From the NCBI GenBank assembly GCA_963825255.1, contig CAWGSF010000009.1, forward strand, positions 930,001 to 994,000: 64,000 bases of DNA. The letters run 5' to 3'. The number at the start of each line of letters is the position of its first letter. Position 1 is the first letter of the stretch. This stretch comes from JAIBJN01 sp963825255 (GTDB lineage Bacteria > Actinomycetota > Thermoleophilia > Gaiellales > Gaiellaceae). Below, in pieces: positions 15,809-24,138 of this stretch. A program made the translations under genes and the position numbers. Below the pieces are notes generated by a model, which was given only the letters and a program-made list of their open reading frames with translations, searched no databases and had not been told where the DNA came from.

Positions 15809-16311
15809 CTGGTCAGCGAGGCGAGCGTGGCGTCGAGGCGGTCGAAGCGGGCGTCCGTCACGGGGTCGCGCTTTCCGTTCCACCACGCGAGGACGACGTT
15901 CGGCCCGTACAGCTTGTACGCGACGTAGGAGCGCGCGGTCTCGTCGAAGTCCCAGTAGATGCCGCCGGCGGTCTCGTCGAGCGGCTTCGACGTGTCCTTG
16001 TCCGAGAGGAGCGACGTCACCGCCTGGCTCCGGCCCGGCTCGACGACGTAGATCGTGAAGGTGCCGAAGCGCTTCTGCTGCGCGGGAGTGGGGTCGAGGC
16101 CCAGGCCGAGCTGCTCCCAGGAGGCGTCGGGCGCGGCGACGCGGCGCAGAGCCGGCTGTCCCGGCGCCTTCCGGAACTGCGCTATGACAGTCCCCGCCCC
16201 GATCGGCGCGGCCTGGTCGTCTTCGTCCGTTTCCGAGCCCGCGCCGCAGCCCTGAAGGACGAGGGCGAGGGCCGAAGCGAGGAGGAGGCAGATGAGGGCG
16301 CTGCGTCTCAT
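15805..16311 (-). CDS. Lipoprotein of unknown function
   Basis: The 168-residue protein has a lipoprotein signal peptide with lipobox LQGC (Cys22), then an acidic linker. The mature domain contains GTFTIYVVEPGRSQAVTSLL and GGIYWDFDETARSYVAYKLYGPNVVLAWWNGK. I do not recognise a family. A TACCCT box seven bases before the ATG suggests a leaderless promoter, making this the first gene of a three-gene unit with the protease and the GAF protein. Confidence 0.8.
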   Translation of the reverse strand: MRRSALICLLLASALALVLQGCGAGSETDEDDQAAPIGAGTVIAQFRKAPGQPALRRVAAPDASWEQLGLGLDPTPAQQKRFGTFTIYVVEPGRSQAVTSLLSDKDTSKPLDETAGGIYWDFDETARSYVAYKLYGPNVVLAWWNGKRDPVTDARFDRLDATLASLTS

Positions 16312-16318
16312 CGGTCCA

Positions 16319-16324
16319 AGGGTA
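16319..16324 (-). promoter_or_regulatory. -10-like TACCCT for the lipoprotein operon
   Basis: TACCCT ends seven bases before the lipoprotein ATG; no ribosome binding site lies between. The spacing fits a leaderless transcript. Confidence 0.45.
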
Positions 16325-16381
16325 CGTGCCCGTTCCGACGCGTCCAGTATCGCGTCGAGATGTAACGGTTGTTTGGGGAGC

Positions 16382-17728
16382 TCAGTCCGTCGAGACGAAG
16401 ACGTTCTTCGTCTCCGAGTAGCCCTCGAGGGCGTGCATGCCGAGCTCGCGGCCGAAGCCGGACTGCTTGAAGCCGCCGAAGGGCGTCGCCACGCGCACGG
16501 AGCTGTTCGTGTTGACGGAGAGGACGCCGGAGTCGATCGCGCGGGCGACGCGGAGCGCGCGCCCGACGTCGCGGGTCCAGATCGAGCCCGAGAGCCCGTA
16601 GGGCGTGTCGTTGGCGAGGCGCACCGCCTCCGCCTCGTCCGCGAACGGGATGACGGCCGCGACCGGGCCGAAGACCTCCTCGCGGGCGACGCGGTCGTCG
16701 TTGGACGCCTCGACGAGCGTGCAGGGGAACCAGAACCCGGGGCCGTCCGGGGTCTCTCCCCGGAAGAGCGGCTCGCCCTCGACGAAGGACGCCACCTTTT
16801 CGCGGTGGCTCGCCGAGATCAGCGGCCCCATCTCGGTCGCCTCGTCGGAGGGGTCGCCCACGCGCAGGCCGCGGGTCGCGTCGACCAGGAGCTCCAGGAA
16901 GCGGTCGTAGGCGGTCCGCTCGACGAGGATGCGGGAGCGGGCGCAGCAGTCCTGGCCGGCGTTGTCGAACACGCCGTAGGGGGCCGCGGCGGCGGCCCTC
17001 TCCAGGTCGGCGTCCGCGAAGACGACGTTCGCCGACTTCCCTCCGAGCTCGAGGGTCACGCGCTTGATCGTCCCGGCCGCGCCCTCCATGACCGTCTGCC
17101 CGACCTCGGTGGAGCCGGTGAAGCCGATCTTCGCCACGTCGGGGTGCTCGACGAGCCGCTGGCCGACCACGGAGCCCTTGCCGGCGACCACGTTGACGAC
17201 GCCCTCGGGGATGCCCGCCTCGAGGCACAGCTCGCCGAGACGGAGCGCCGAGAGCGGTGTCAGCCCGGCGGGCTTCAGCACGACCGTGTTGCCGCAGGCG
17301 AGCGCCGGGCCGAGCTTCCAGCTGGCGATGTTGAGGGGGAAGTTCCAGGGGACGATGGTGCCGACGACGCCGAGCGGCTCCCGGAAGGTCATGTCGACCC
17401 CGCCGGCCACGGGGATGGTCTCCCCGTGGTGCTTGTCGATCGCCCCCGCGTAGAAGTGGAAGACGTCGGCGACCATGCCGATCTCGCCACGGGCGCCCGA
17501 GATCGGCTTGCCGACGTTCTCGGACTCGATCCGCGCCAGTTCCTCGCCGTGCTCCTCGACGAGGGTCGCAAGCCGGCGGAGGAGCCTGGCTCGGTCGGAC
17601 GGCGCCACGGCCCGCCACGCGGGGAACGCCGCCTTCGCCAGCGCGACGGCCTCGTCCGCCGCCTCGGCGCCCGGGCTCGGCAGCTCGACGATCGTCTCCT
17701 CGGTGGCCGGGTTGAGGACGGCGTTCAT
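16382..17728 (-). CDS. NAD(P)-dependent aldehyde dehydrogenase (Puu-like operon)
   Basis: An ALDH-superfamily enzyme of 448 residues, slightly short. It shows PWNFPLNIASWKLGPALACGNTVVLKPA, GFTGSTEVG, the catalytic Glu in LELGGKSANVV and the nucleophile Cys in NAGQDCCARSR. Its ATG overlaps the puuD-like stop (ATGA). Together with a gamma-glutamyl-amine synthetase and a gamma-glutamyl-GABA hydrolase upstream, the likely substrate is gamma-glutamyl-aminobutyraldehyde or a related amino-aldehyde. Betaine-aldehyde or other specificity is possible. It is the last gene of the operon. Confidence 0.9.
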   Translation of the reverse strand: MNAVLNPATEETIVELPSPGAEAADEAVALAKAAFPAWRAVAPSDRARLLRRLATLVEEHGEELARIESENVGKPISGARGEIGMVADVFHFYAGAIDKHHGETIPVAGGVDMTFREPLGVVGTIVPWNFPLNIASWKLGPALACGNTVVLKPAGLTPLSALRLGELCLEAGIPEGVVNVVAGKGSVVGQRLVEHPDVAKIGFTGSTEVGQTVMEGAAGTIKRVTLELGGKSANVVFADADLERAAAAAPYGVFDNAGQDCCARSRILVERTAYDRFLELLVDATRGLRVGDPSDEATEMGPLISASHREKVASFVEGEPLFRGETPDGPGFWFPCTLVEASNDDRVAREEVFGPVAAVIPFADEAEAVRLANDTPYGLSGSIWTRDVGRALRVARAIDSGVLSVNTNSSVRVATPFGGFKQSGFGRELGMHALEGYSETKNVFVSTD

Positions 17729-18434
17729 GCGCGCTCCGCACGGTAGCGCAGGGCCTCGTCCACGAGCGCCCGGAAGAGGGCGGCGTCCTCACCTTCCTCC
17801 GGATGCCAGAGAACGCCGACCGCGAAGCGGCGCGAGGGATCCTCGATCGCCTCCACCGTCCCGTCCTCGGCCCGCGCAGACTCCTCGAGGCCCTCGCCGA
17901 GGCGCCCGAAGCCCTGGTGGTGGTGGCTCTTCACCGGCGTGCGGTCGCCGACGAGCGCGTTGAGCCTCGTGCCGGGGAAGATCTCGACGTCGTGCTCGGC
18001 GAAGACGCCGGGCGTCTCCTTGTGCTGCTCGTGCCCGACGACCTCGGGCAGGTGCTGGACGAGGTCGCCCCCCCGGGCGACGTTCAGCACCTGGCTGCCC
18101 CGGCAGACGGCCAGCACGGGCATGTCCCGCTCGAGCGCGGCCTCGAGCAGCTTGAGCTCGGCGCTGTCGCGCTCCGGGCGGATGCCGTTCGTGGCGGGGT
18201 GGGCCTCGGCGCCGTACGTCGCGGGATCGAGGTCGGCGCCCCCGGAGAAGATGAGGCCGTCGACCGCGTCGAGGGTCTCCTCGATCCCCTCCTGGCTCGG
18301 CGGGACGAGCAACGGCCGGCCGCCGGCGCTCTCGACGCGCGCACGTAGGCGAGCGGGATCAGCGCCGCGGGAGCCTCCCACGCCCCCCAGCGCACCGTCT
18401 CCGCGTACGACGTGATCCCGATGATCGGGCGCAT
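17725..18434 (-). CDS. puuD: Gamma-glutamyl-GABA hydrolase-like class I amidotransferase (peptidase C26), one frame break
   Basis: The enzyme would cleave gamma-glutamyl-GABA to GABA and glutamate. The sequence has FSGGADLDPATYG, the nucleophile LAVCRGSQ, and the histidine of VLWHPEE near the C-terminus. The N-terminus, RPIIGITSYAETVRWGAWEAPAALIPLAYVRA, lies in the next frame; one G seems missing near 18340. Corrected, the protein is about 236 residues, normal for PuuD. The start at 18434 is three bases after the VOC gene, and its end overlaps the ALDH gene. Confidence 0.85.
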
Positions 18435-18436
18435 CG

Positions 18437-18831
18437 TCACGAAACGTACCGGAGCACCACGCCCCAGCCGTCCGGGTCCTCGTACGCGAGATCCTCGCTC
18501 CAGTACGGGTTCTCGGGCTCCACCGGCTCGTGGCCGAGCGCCCGCATGCGGGCGTCGATCGCCGCGATCGCCTCGCGGTCGGTCAGGTAGAGGACGAGCA
18601 GGTTGTCGCGGGTCGGAGCCGGGCCGGGGCTTCCGCCCTCGTGCTCCGTGAACTCGAGGTGGTACGCCTCGCCCGGGAGCCCGAGCATGACGCCGCTGTA
18701 GCCCGCGTGGTGCTCGAAGGAGTCGATCCGGGCGAGGCCGAGCCCCTCCTCGTAGAAGCGGAGCACCTCGGCGAGCCTGTCCGTCGGCCGCGCGAAGCGG
18801 ACGCGCGCGACGGGCCAGGCTCTCTAGCCAC
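18437..18831 (-). CDS. VOC/glyoxalase-superfamily protein, one frame break
   Basis: A small vicinal-oxygen-chelate fold protein: RFARPTDRLAEVLRFYEEGLGL, then SFEHHAGYSGVMLGLPGEAYHLEFTEHEGG and DPDGWGVVLRYVS. The conserved body starts at a GTG near 18766 if read as written. A GTG at 18831 overlapping the puuA stop gives a natural start (MAREPGP...) if one base is missing near 18812. Its place inside the polyamine operon is unusual; it may remove a reactive aldehyde-derived by-product, but no reaction can be assigned. Confidence 0.7.
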
Positions 18832-20159
18832 GCTCGAAGAGGCGCTCGCGCTCGTAGCACGTGACGACCTCGTCGAAGAGGCGTTGCTCCGTGCGCGCGT
18901 AGTTCAGGTAGTGGTCGACGACGTCGTCGCCGAGCGCGCCGCGGGCCATCGACCCGTTCTCGAGGGCGTCGATCGCCTCGCGGAGCGAGTGCGGGAACCG
19001 CTCCGCGTCCGACTCGTACGCGTTCCCCTCGAGTGGCGGCGGGAGCTCGAGCTCGTTCTCGATGCCGTGGAGGCCCGCGGCGATCGTGGCGGCGAAGCCG
19101 AGGTAGGGGTTGACGTCCCCGCCGGGGATGCGCGTCTCCGTGCGGAGGCCGTTGCCGTGCCCGACGATGCGGAAGCCGCACGTGCGGTTGTCGTGGCCCC
19201 ACGCGAGGGTCGTCGGCGCCCAGCTCCCGGCGGCGTAGCGCTTGTACGAGTTGATCGTCGGGCGCCAGGAAGACCGCCAGCTCGCGGAAGCAGGCGATCT
19301 GGCCGGCGAGGTACTGCTTGAACGTCTCGGACTCGCCCGCGAACGCGCTCTCGTCGCCGCGCCAGAGGCTCGAGTGGATGTGGCAGGAGTTGCCGATCCA
19401 GGTGTGGTCGGGCTTCGGCATGAAGGTGATCGAGCACCCGTTCAGGTGCGCGATCTCCTTCGCGCCGTTCTTGAAGACCACGTGGTTGTCGGCCATCGTG
19501 ACCGCGTCCGCGTAGAGGAAGTTGATCTCCTGCTGGCCCGGCCAGGCCTCGCCCTTCGAGCTCTCCACCTTGATGCCGGCCTCCAGCATCCCGTTCCGCA
19601 TCTGGCGGATGAGCGGCTCGTCGTAGGTCGTGGCGAGGATGTGGTAGTCGAGGATGTACGGGACCGAGGGGGTGAGGTCGCGGTAGTGCTTCGCGTGGGC
19701 CTCCTCGAAGGTCTCCTTGAAGAGGTAGAACTCGAGCTCCGAGCCGACCATCGGCGTGAAGCCGAGCTCGGCGGCGCGCTCGACCTGCCGCCGCAGCACC
19801 TGCCGGGGGGAGGGAGCGACGGGCGAGCCGTCGTGCCAGACGACGTCGCAGAGGACGAGCGCGGTCGCCTCGAGCCAGGGAATGCGGCGCAGCGAGGCGA
19901 GGTCAGGCTTCATCGCGAAGTCGCCGTAGCCCTGCTCCCAGTTGGCGATCCGGTAGCCGGGGATCGGGTCCATCTCCATGTCGAGCGCCAGGAGGTAGTT
20001 GCATCCCTCGACGCCGTGGTCGGCGACGCCGGCCTCGAGGAAGTACTCGCCGAGAACCCGCTTGCCCATCAGGCGCCCCTGCATGTCCGTGAAGGCGACG
20101 ACGACCGTGTCGATCGAGCCGTCCTCGACGGCCGCCGTGAGCTCCTCGAGCGTGAGCAT
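18824..20159 (-). CDS. puuA: Glutamine synthetase-family gamma-glutamylamine ligase (PuuA-like), one frame break
   Basis: GS-fold ligases of the PuuA group attach glutamate to putrescine or related amines with ATP. The sequence shows GSELEFYLFKETFEEAH, SSKGEAWPGQQEINFLYADAV, the ATP-site histidine in NSCHIHSSLW and, after a one-base insertion near 19262, the arginine motif of RIVGHGNGLRTETRIPGGDVNPYL. The corrected length is 444 residues. Polyamine specificity is inferred from the PuuD- and ALDH-like neighbours and the divergent permease. A GlnT-like role or another amine such as ethanolamine remains possible. The ATG heads the minus-strand operon. Confidence 0.85.
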
Positions 20160-20187
20160 GGGCGAGGAGTCTACGCGGGCGGAGGTC

Positions 20188-20217
20188 TTGACAGGAACTG
20201 GCCGCCGGGCGTACAAC
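20188..20217 (+). promoter_or_regulatory. Sigma-A-type promoter of the amine permease
   Basis: TTGACA (20188-20193) and TACAAC (20212-20217) are separated by 18 bp, with the permease ATG 36 bases downstream and an AGGAGG Shine-Dalgarno. The puuA start lies only 29 bases on the other side, so this short divergent region probably controls both directions. Confidence 0.7.
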
Positions 20218-20252
20218 CCTCCGATCCCAGGCCGGCGACCGCAGGAGGCACG

Positions 20253-21876
20253 ATGACGACAGGTCCTGAACCGAAGGGCTACTACACGTCAGAGGACGAG
20301 AAGCTCCTCCACAAGCTCGGGTACGCGCAGGAGCTCTTCCGCGCGATGGGGGGCTTCCGCAACTTCGCGATCAGCTTCACGATCATCTCGATCCTCGCGG
20401 GGTGTCTCACCTCCTACTGGGTGGCCTTCGAGCGGGGAGGGCCGATCGCGGTCACATGGGGCTGGCTGCTGGTCGGGGCGATGGCGACGATCGTCGCGCT
20501 CGCCATGGCCGAGATTGCTTCCGCCTACCCGACTGCCGGCGGCCTGTACTACTGGGCCTCGAGGATGGGCGGCCCCGGTTGGGGCTGGGCAACAGGGTGG
20601 TTCAACCTCATCGGGCAGGTTGCGGTCACGGCCTCGATCGGCTACGGGCTTGCGACCTTCGCGCAGGTGCTCTTCACCTACTGGTTCGACTACGGCGGCC
20701 GGATGGACGACGCCGGCGTGTCGTACAACACGCAGGTCTACATCCTCTACATAGCCTTCCTGCTGGCGGCCGTCCTGATCAACGTGTTCGACATCCGGAT
20801 CACGTCCGGTTTGAACATGATCTCGGCCTGGTGGCACATGGCGGGCGTCGCGATCATCGTGATCGTCCTCATCGTCGTCCCCGATAATCATCAGTCCCTT
20901 TCGTACGTGTTCACCGAGCGGGTGAACAACTCGGGATACGGCGGGGACACGACGGCGTTCACCAACGCCGCGTTCTGGTTCGTCTTCGGTCTCGGCCTGC
21001 TGATGGCGCAGTACACGATGACGGGCTTCGACGCGTCAGCCCACACGGCGGAAGAGACGAAGGAAGCGTCGCGTGGCGCGGCGGTCGGCATGTGGACGTC
21101 CGTCTTCGTGTCGATGATCTTCGGCTTCGTCCTCCTCGTCGCCGTCACGTTCGCGATCCCGGACACGCAGGGGGCCCTCGACAACATCGGTGCCGTGGTT
21201 CCGTGGATCTGGACGGAGTCGATGAGCCAGAACTGGGCGGAGGCCCTGCTCTTCATCTGCGTCGTCGCGCAGTTCTTCTGCGTCACCGCATCGACCACGT
21301 CGGCCTCGCGGATGATGTTCGCGTTCTCCCGCGACCGCGCCGTGCCGGGCCATCACGCTGTGGCGTCGCGTCTCGCGTCACCGCGTTCCCGTGTGGTCGG
21401 TGTGCGGGATCGCTTTCTTCAGCGCCATCATCATGATTCCCGCAGTTTGGAACTACCTCGTCGGCTACGGGGTGGGCACGGCCATCTCGGTGATCGGCCT
21501 CTATATCGCGTTCATCCTCCCGGTGATCCTCCGGCTACGGCTCGGCGATTCCTGGCAGGAAGAGAGGGCGTGGAGTCTCGGTCGCTGGTACAAGCTCGTC
21601 GACTGGATCGCGATCCTCTGGGTCGCGCTCGTCACGATCCTGTTCGTCTTCCCCCTCTACAAGGCAGGTCTGCCCTGGGAGAGCGACTTCGCCTGGGAGC
21701 TGACGAACTACACCATCCTCTGGTTCGCGGGCATCGGCCTCATCTTCGGTGGTTGGTGGGTGCTCTCCGCACGGAAGTGGTTCAAGGGCCCGGTGCGCAT
21801 GGGCACCGACGAGGAGCTGGAGCGGTACGAGGAGGAGTTCCAGGCCAAGGTCGAGCTGCCCGCGGCCCGCGACTAG
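20253..21876 (+). CDS. APC-superfamily amino acid/amine permease, one frame break
   Basis: A 12-helix carrier of about 541 residues. It has the APC opening ELFRAMGGFRNFAISFTIISILAG, a Gly-rich AEIASAYPTAGGLYYWAS, and helix 6 to 8 features GFDASAHTAEETKEASRGA and CVTASTTSASRMMFAFSRDRAVPGH. Near 21357 the frame shifts by one base; the remainder (WSVCGIAFFSAIIMIPAVWNYLVGYGVGTAISVIG) completes the fold. It is divergent from puuA with its own promoter, and probably imports the amine degraded by the neighbouring operon. The last bases overlap the HAD gene, which converges on it. Confidence 0.88.
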
Positions 21877-22532
21877 CGCGGAGCCGCCTCGCCGAGCGCG
21901 CGGCGCACGGCTTCGAGATCGAGCGCCGGAGCGAGCTCGTCCGCCAGGGCGAGCCGCTCCGGCGCGTGCGTTCCGGGGATCGCGACGCAGCGCATGCCGG
22001 CCGCCTTGGCGGCGGCCACGCCGGCCTCCGTGTCCTCGAAGACCGTCACCTCGTCCGCGCGTAGGCCGCCGTCGAGGCGCTCGAGCGCGAGGAGGTAGCC
22101 GCCCGGGTCGGGCTTCCCGCGCTCGACGTCCTCGATCGTGACCACGACCTCCACAACCTCCGCGAGCCCGGCTGCCTCCAGCGCCGGAACGACCTCCTCG
22201 CGGTGCGCGCCGGAGACGACGGCGACGGGGACGCGCCCCGCGGCGTGGTGCACGGCTTCCCGCGCGCGCTCCGGGATCGTCGAGCCGTCGGCGACCATCG
22301 CCCGGTAGCGGGCGATACGTTCGGCGAGCACCCGGTCGACCGCCGGATTGCCCTCGCCGAGCCAGGTGCGCACGATCTCGGGATCGGAGAGGCCGGCGAG
22401 CCGCTCGAAGTACACGTCCTCCGAGAGGGGCCTGCCCTGCTCCGCGAAGAGGTCGCGGAGGATGGCGTAGAGGAGCGGCTCGTCGTCCGAGAGCGTCCCG
22501 TTGAAGTCGAACATCAGCGCCCGCGCGGTCAT
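21873..22532 (-). CDS. HAD-superfamily phosphatase/phosphomutase (subclass IA)
   Basis: The 219 residues show HAD motif I MFDFNGTLSDDE (nucleophile Asp9 and Asn-Gly variant), motif II VVSGAHREE, the lysine in ERGKPDPGGYLLALE and motif IV VFEDTEAGVAAAKAAGM. The helical cap lies at about residues 17-85. It resembles beta-phosphoglucomutase or phosphoglycolate phosphatase; the substrate is not deducible. A TAGACT box seven bases before the ATG suggests a leaderless transcript. Confidence 0.88.
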   Translation of the reverse strand: MTARALMFDFNGTLSDDEPLLYAILRDLFAEQGRPLSEDVYFERLAGLSDPEIVRTWLGEGNPAVDRVLAERIARYRAMVADGSTIPERAREAVHHAAGRVPVAVVSGAHREEVVPALEAAGLAEVVEVVVTIEDVERGKPDPGGYLLALERLDGGLRADEVTVFEDTEAGVAAAKAAGMRCVAIPGTHAPERLALADELAPALDLEAVRRALGEAAPR

Positions 22533-22539
22533 GCGTCCC

Positions 22540-22545
22540 AGTCTA
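22540..22545 (-). promoter_or_regulatory. -10-like TAGACT of the HAD gene
   Basis: TAGACT is separated from the ATG by seven bases without a Shine-Dalgarno, the leaderless layout repeated through this window. Confidence 0.45.
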
Positions 22546-22581
22546 GGATCGTGCCGCGTCGCGGCCGCCGGAGCCTACGCG

Positions 22582-22863
22582 TCACACGACCCAGACGCAG
22601 CCGTTCCAGTAGCCCTGGATGTGACGGCGCGGAAAGTGACGCAGGCCGATCTCGAGCTCCTCCGGCTCCCGCATGTGCACGGGAAGGTAGAGCTCGAAGC
22701 CCTCGATGGGCACCCGGTGGAACTCGCGGTCCTCCTTCGGCTCGGTCGCGCTCTCGAGCCGCGTGCAGAAGCCGCGGCAGCGCCTTGTCTGCGGCCACAT
22801 GAAGAGCCGGCCGCCGCGCTCTCGCACGAACGCGACGGCCTCCGGAGAGGCGACGACGCGCAT
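22582..22863 (-). CDS. Small IscA/HesB-like protein
   Basis: The 93-residue protein begins MRVVASPEAVAFVRERGGRLFMW, has cysteines in TRRCRGFCTRLE and ends GYWNGCVWVV. Layout and size recall the HesB/IscA-like fold, but the usual C-(60)-C-G-C pattern is altered, so Fe-S carrier activity is uncertain. The ATG at 22863 is six bases from a TACCCT box and divergent from the hydrolase gene. Confidence 0.6.
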   Translation of the reverse strand: MRVVASPEAVAFVRERGGRLFMWPQTRRCRGFCTRLESATEPKEDREFHRVPIEGFELYLPVHMREPEELEIGLRHFPRRHIQGYWNGCVWVV

Positions 22864-22869
22864 GCGGTT

Positions 22870-22875
22870 AGGGTA
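22870..22875 (-). promoter_or_regulatory. -10-like TACCCT of the HesB-like gene
   Basis: TACCCT lies six bases before the ATG, consistent with leaderless initiation. The divergent hydrolase start is only 30 bases away. Confidence 0.4.
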
Positions 22876-22904
22876 CCTCGCCGGCGACACCAGGAGGAGA
22901 CGCG

Positions 22905-24113
22905 GTGAAGCTGTTCGACGATCCGCTGCACGACGAGTTCGCGAGCTGGCCGCTCGGCCTGCTCGGGCCCGACGGCGGGGCCGTCGGCGAGGTGGCGGCG
23001 ATCGCGGCGTCGCTGACGTCACCCGACGACGACGTGTTCGTCTCTGCCTGGACGGCGGCCGCGGACAGGCACGTGCAGGAGGCCGAGCAGGCGGAGAAGG
23101 CAGGCCACGACGCCCACGCGCGCGGCCACTACCTGCGCGCGGCGTCGTTCTACGAGGTGGGCATCCACGTCCTCTATGGGACGCCGGTCGACCCGCGGCT
23201 GAGCGAGGCGTTCGACCGGCTCACGAAGGCGTTCGACCGCGCGATGGCACACGGCGATCCGACTGCAGAGCCTCTGTCGGTCCCGTTCGACGGCCACGCG
23301 ATGCCCGGGTTCTTCCTCCGCGCCGCCGGCGCCGCGGCGGGCGAGAAGCGTCCCGTCGTGATCTGCACGAACGGCTACGACGCGACGATGGCGGACATGT
23401 GCCTCGCGCAGGCGATCGACGCGTGCCGCCGGGGCTACCACTGCGTCCTGTTCGACGGGCCCGGGCAGGGCTCGCTGCTGGTCCGCGACGGGGTGGCGCT
23501 GATCCCGGACTGGGAGCGAGTCGTCACGGCGGTCGTCGATGCGGTGCTCGAGCGCGACGACGTCGACCCGGACAAGGTCGCCCTCCAGGGGTGGAGCCTC
23601 GGGGGACACCTCGCGGCCCGCGCGGCGACGGGGGAGCATCGCCTCGCCGCCTGCATCCTCGACCCGCCGGCGTGGAGCCTCCTCGACGGGATGCCCCAGC
23701 TCGCCCGGCACCTGGGCCTGTCCGAGAAGGCAGCGGCGGCGCTGCCGGAGATCTCGGACGAGGACGAGGCGACGATCATGGCGGCGGTCAACGCGAACGC
23801 GGGCCTGCGCTGGAAGGTCGTGCAGCGCGGCTTCTGGGTGAACGGGGTCGAAGACCTCCGCGGGTACCTGGCGTCGCTGGCGACGTTCACTCTCGACGGA
23901 CGCGGCGAGGAGATCCGCTGTCCGACCCTGGCGACGCACGCCGAGAACGACCCCATCGCGGCCGGCGCACAGGCGTTCCTCGACCGGCTCGCGTGTCCGA
24001 CGACGCTGATCCGGTTCAGCGCGCTCGAGGGCGCCGGCGATCACTGCGAGCTCGCGAACCGGTGGCTCGCGAACCAGCGGATCCTCGACTGGCTCGACGA
24101 CCTCTTCGGCTGA
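22905..24113 (+). CDS. Alpha/beta hydrolase (FrsA/dihydropseudooxynicotine-hydrolase type)
   Basis: A 402-residue hydrolase with an N-terminal helical region (about 1-130) and a C-terminal alpha/beta domain. Visible are the oxyanion strand VVICTNGYDATM, FDGPGQGSL, the nucleophile elbow GWSLGG (Ser231), the acid THAENDPIA and the base GAGDHCELANRW. This layout fits DUF1100/FrsA-like esterases and C-C hydrolases of the 2,6-dihydropseudooxynicotine hydrolase group. The GTG start follows CAGGAGGAGACGCG. The following gene is a demethylating oxidase-like enzyme 25 bases downstream, so a role in degrading an N-methylated compound is conceivable. Confidence 0.85.
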   Translation: MKLFDDPLHDEFASWPLGLLGPDGGAVGEVAAIAASLTSPDDDVFVSAWTAAADRHVQEAEQAEKAGHDAHARGHYLRAASFYEVGIHVLYGTPVDPRLSEAFDRLTKAFDRAMAHGDPTAEPLSVPFDGHAMPGFFLRAAGAAAGEKRPVVICTNGYDATMADMCLAQAIDACRRGYHCVLFDGPGQGSLLVRDGVALIPDWERVVTAVVDAVLERDDVDPDKVALQGWSLGGHLAARAATGEHRLAACILDPPAWSLLDGMPQLARHLGLSEKAAAALPEISDEDEATIMAAVNANAGLRWKVVQRGFWVNGVEDLRGYLASLATFTLDGRGEEIRCPTLATHAENDPIAAGAQAFLDRLACPTTLIRFSALEGAGDHCELANRWLANQRILDWLDDLFG

Positions 24114-24123
24114 GCCGGGGCGT

Positions 24124-24129
24124 TAGGGT
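24124..24129 (+). promoter_or_regulatory. -10-like TAGGGT before the DMGDH-like gene
   Basis: TAGGGT ends nine bases before the ATG, in the 25-nt gap after the hydrolase; no ribosome binding site is seen. Confidence 0.35.
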
Positions 24130-24138
24130 TGCCCGCGG

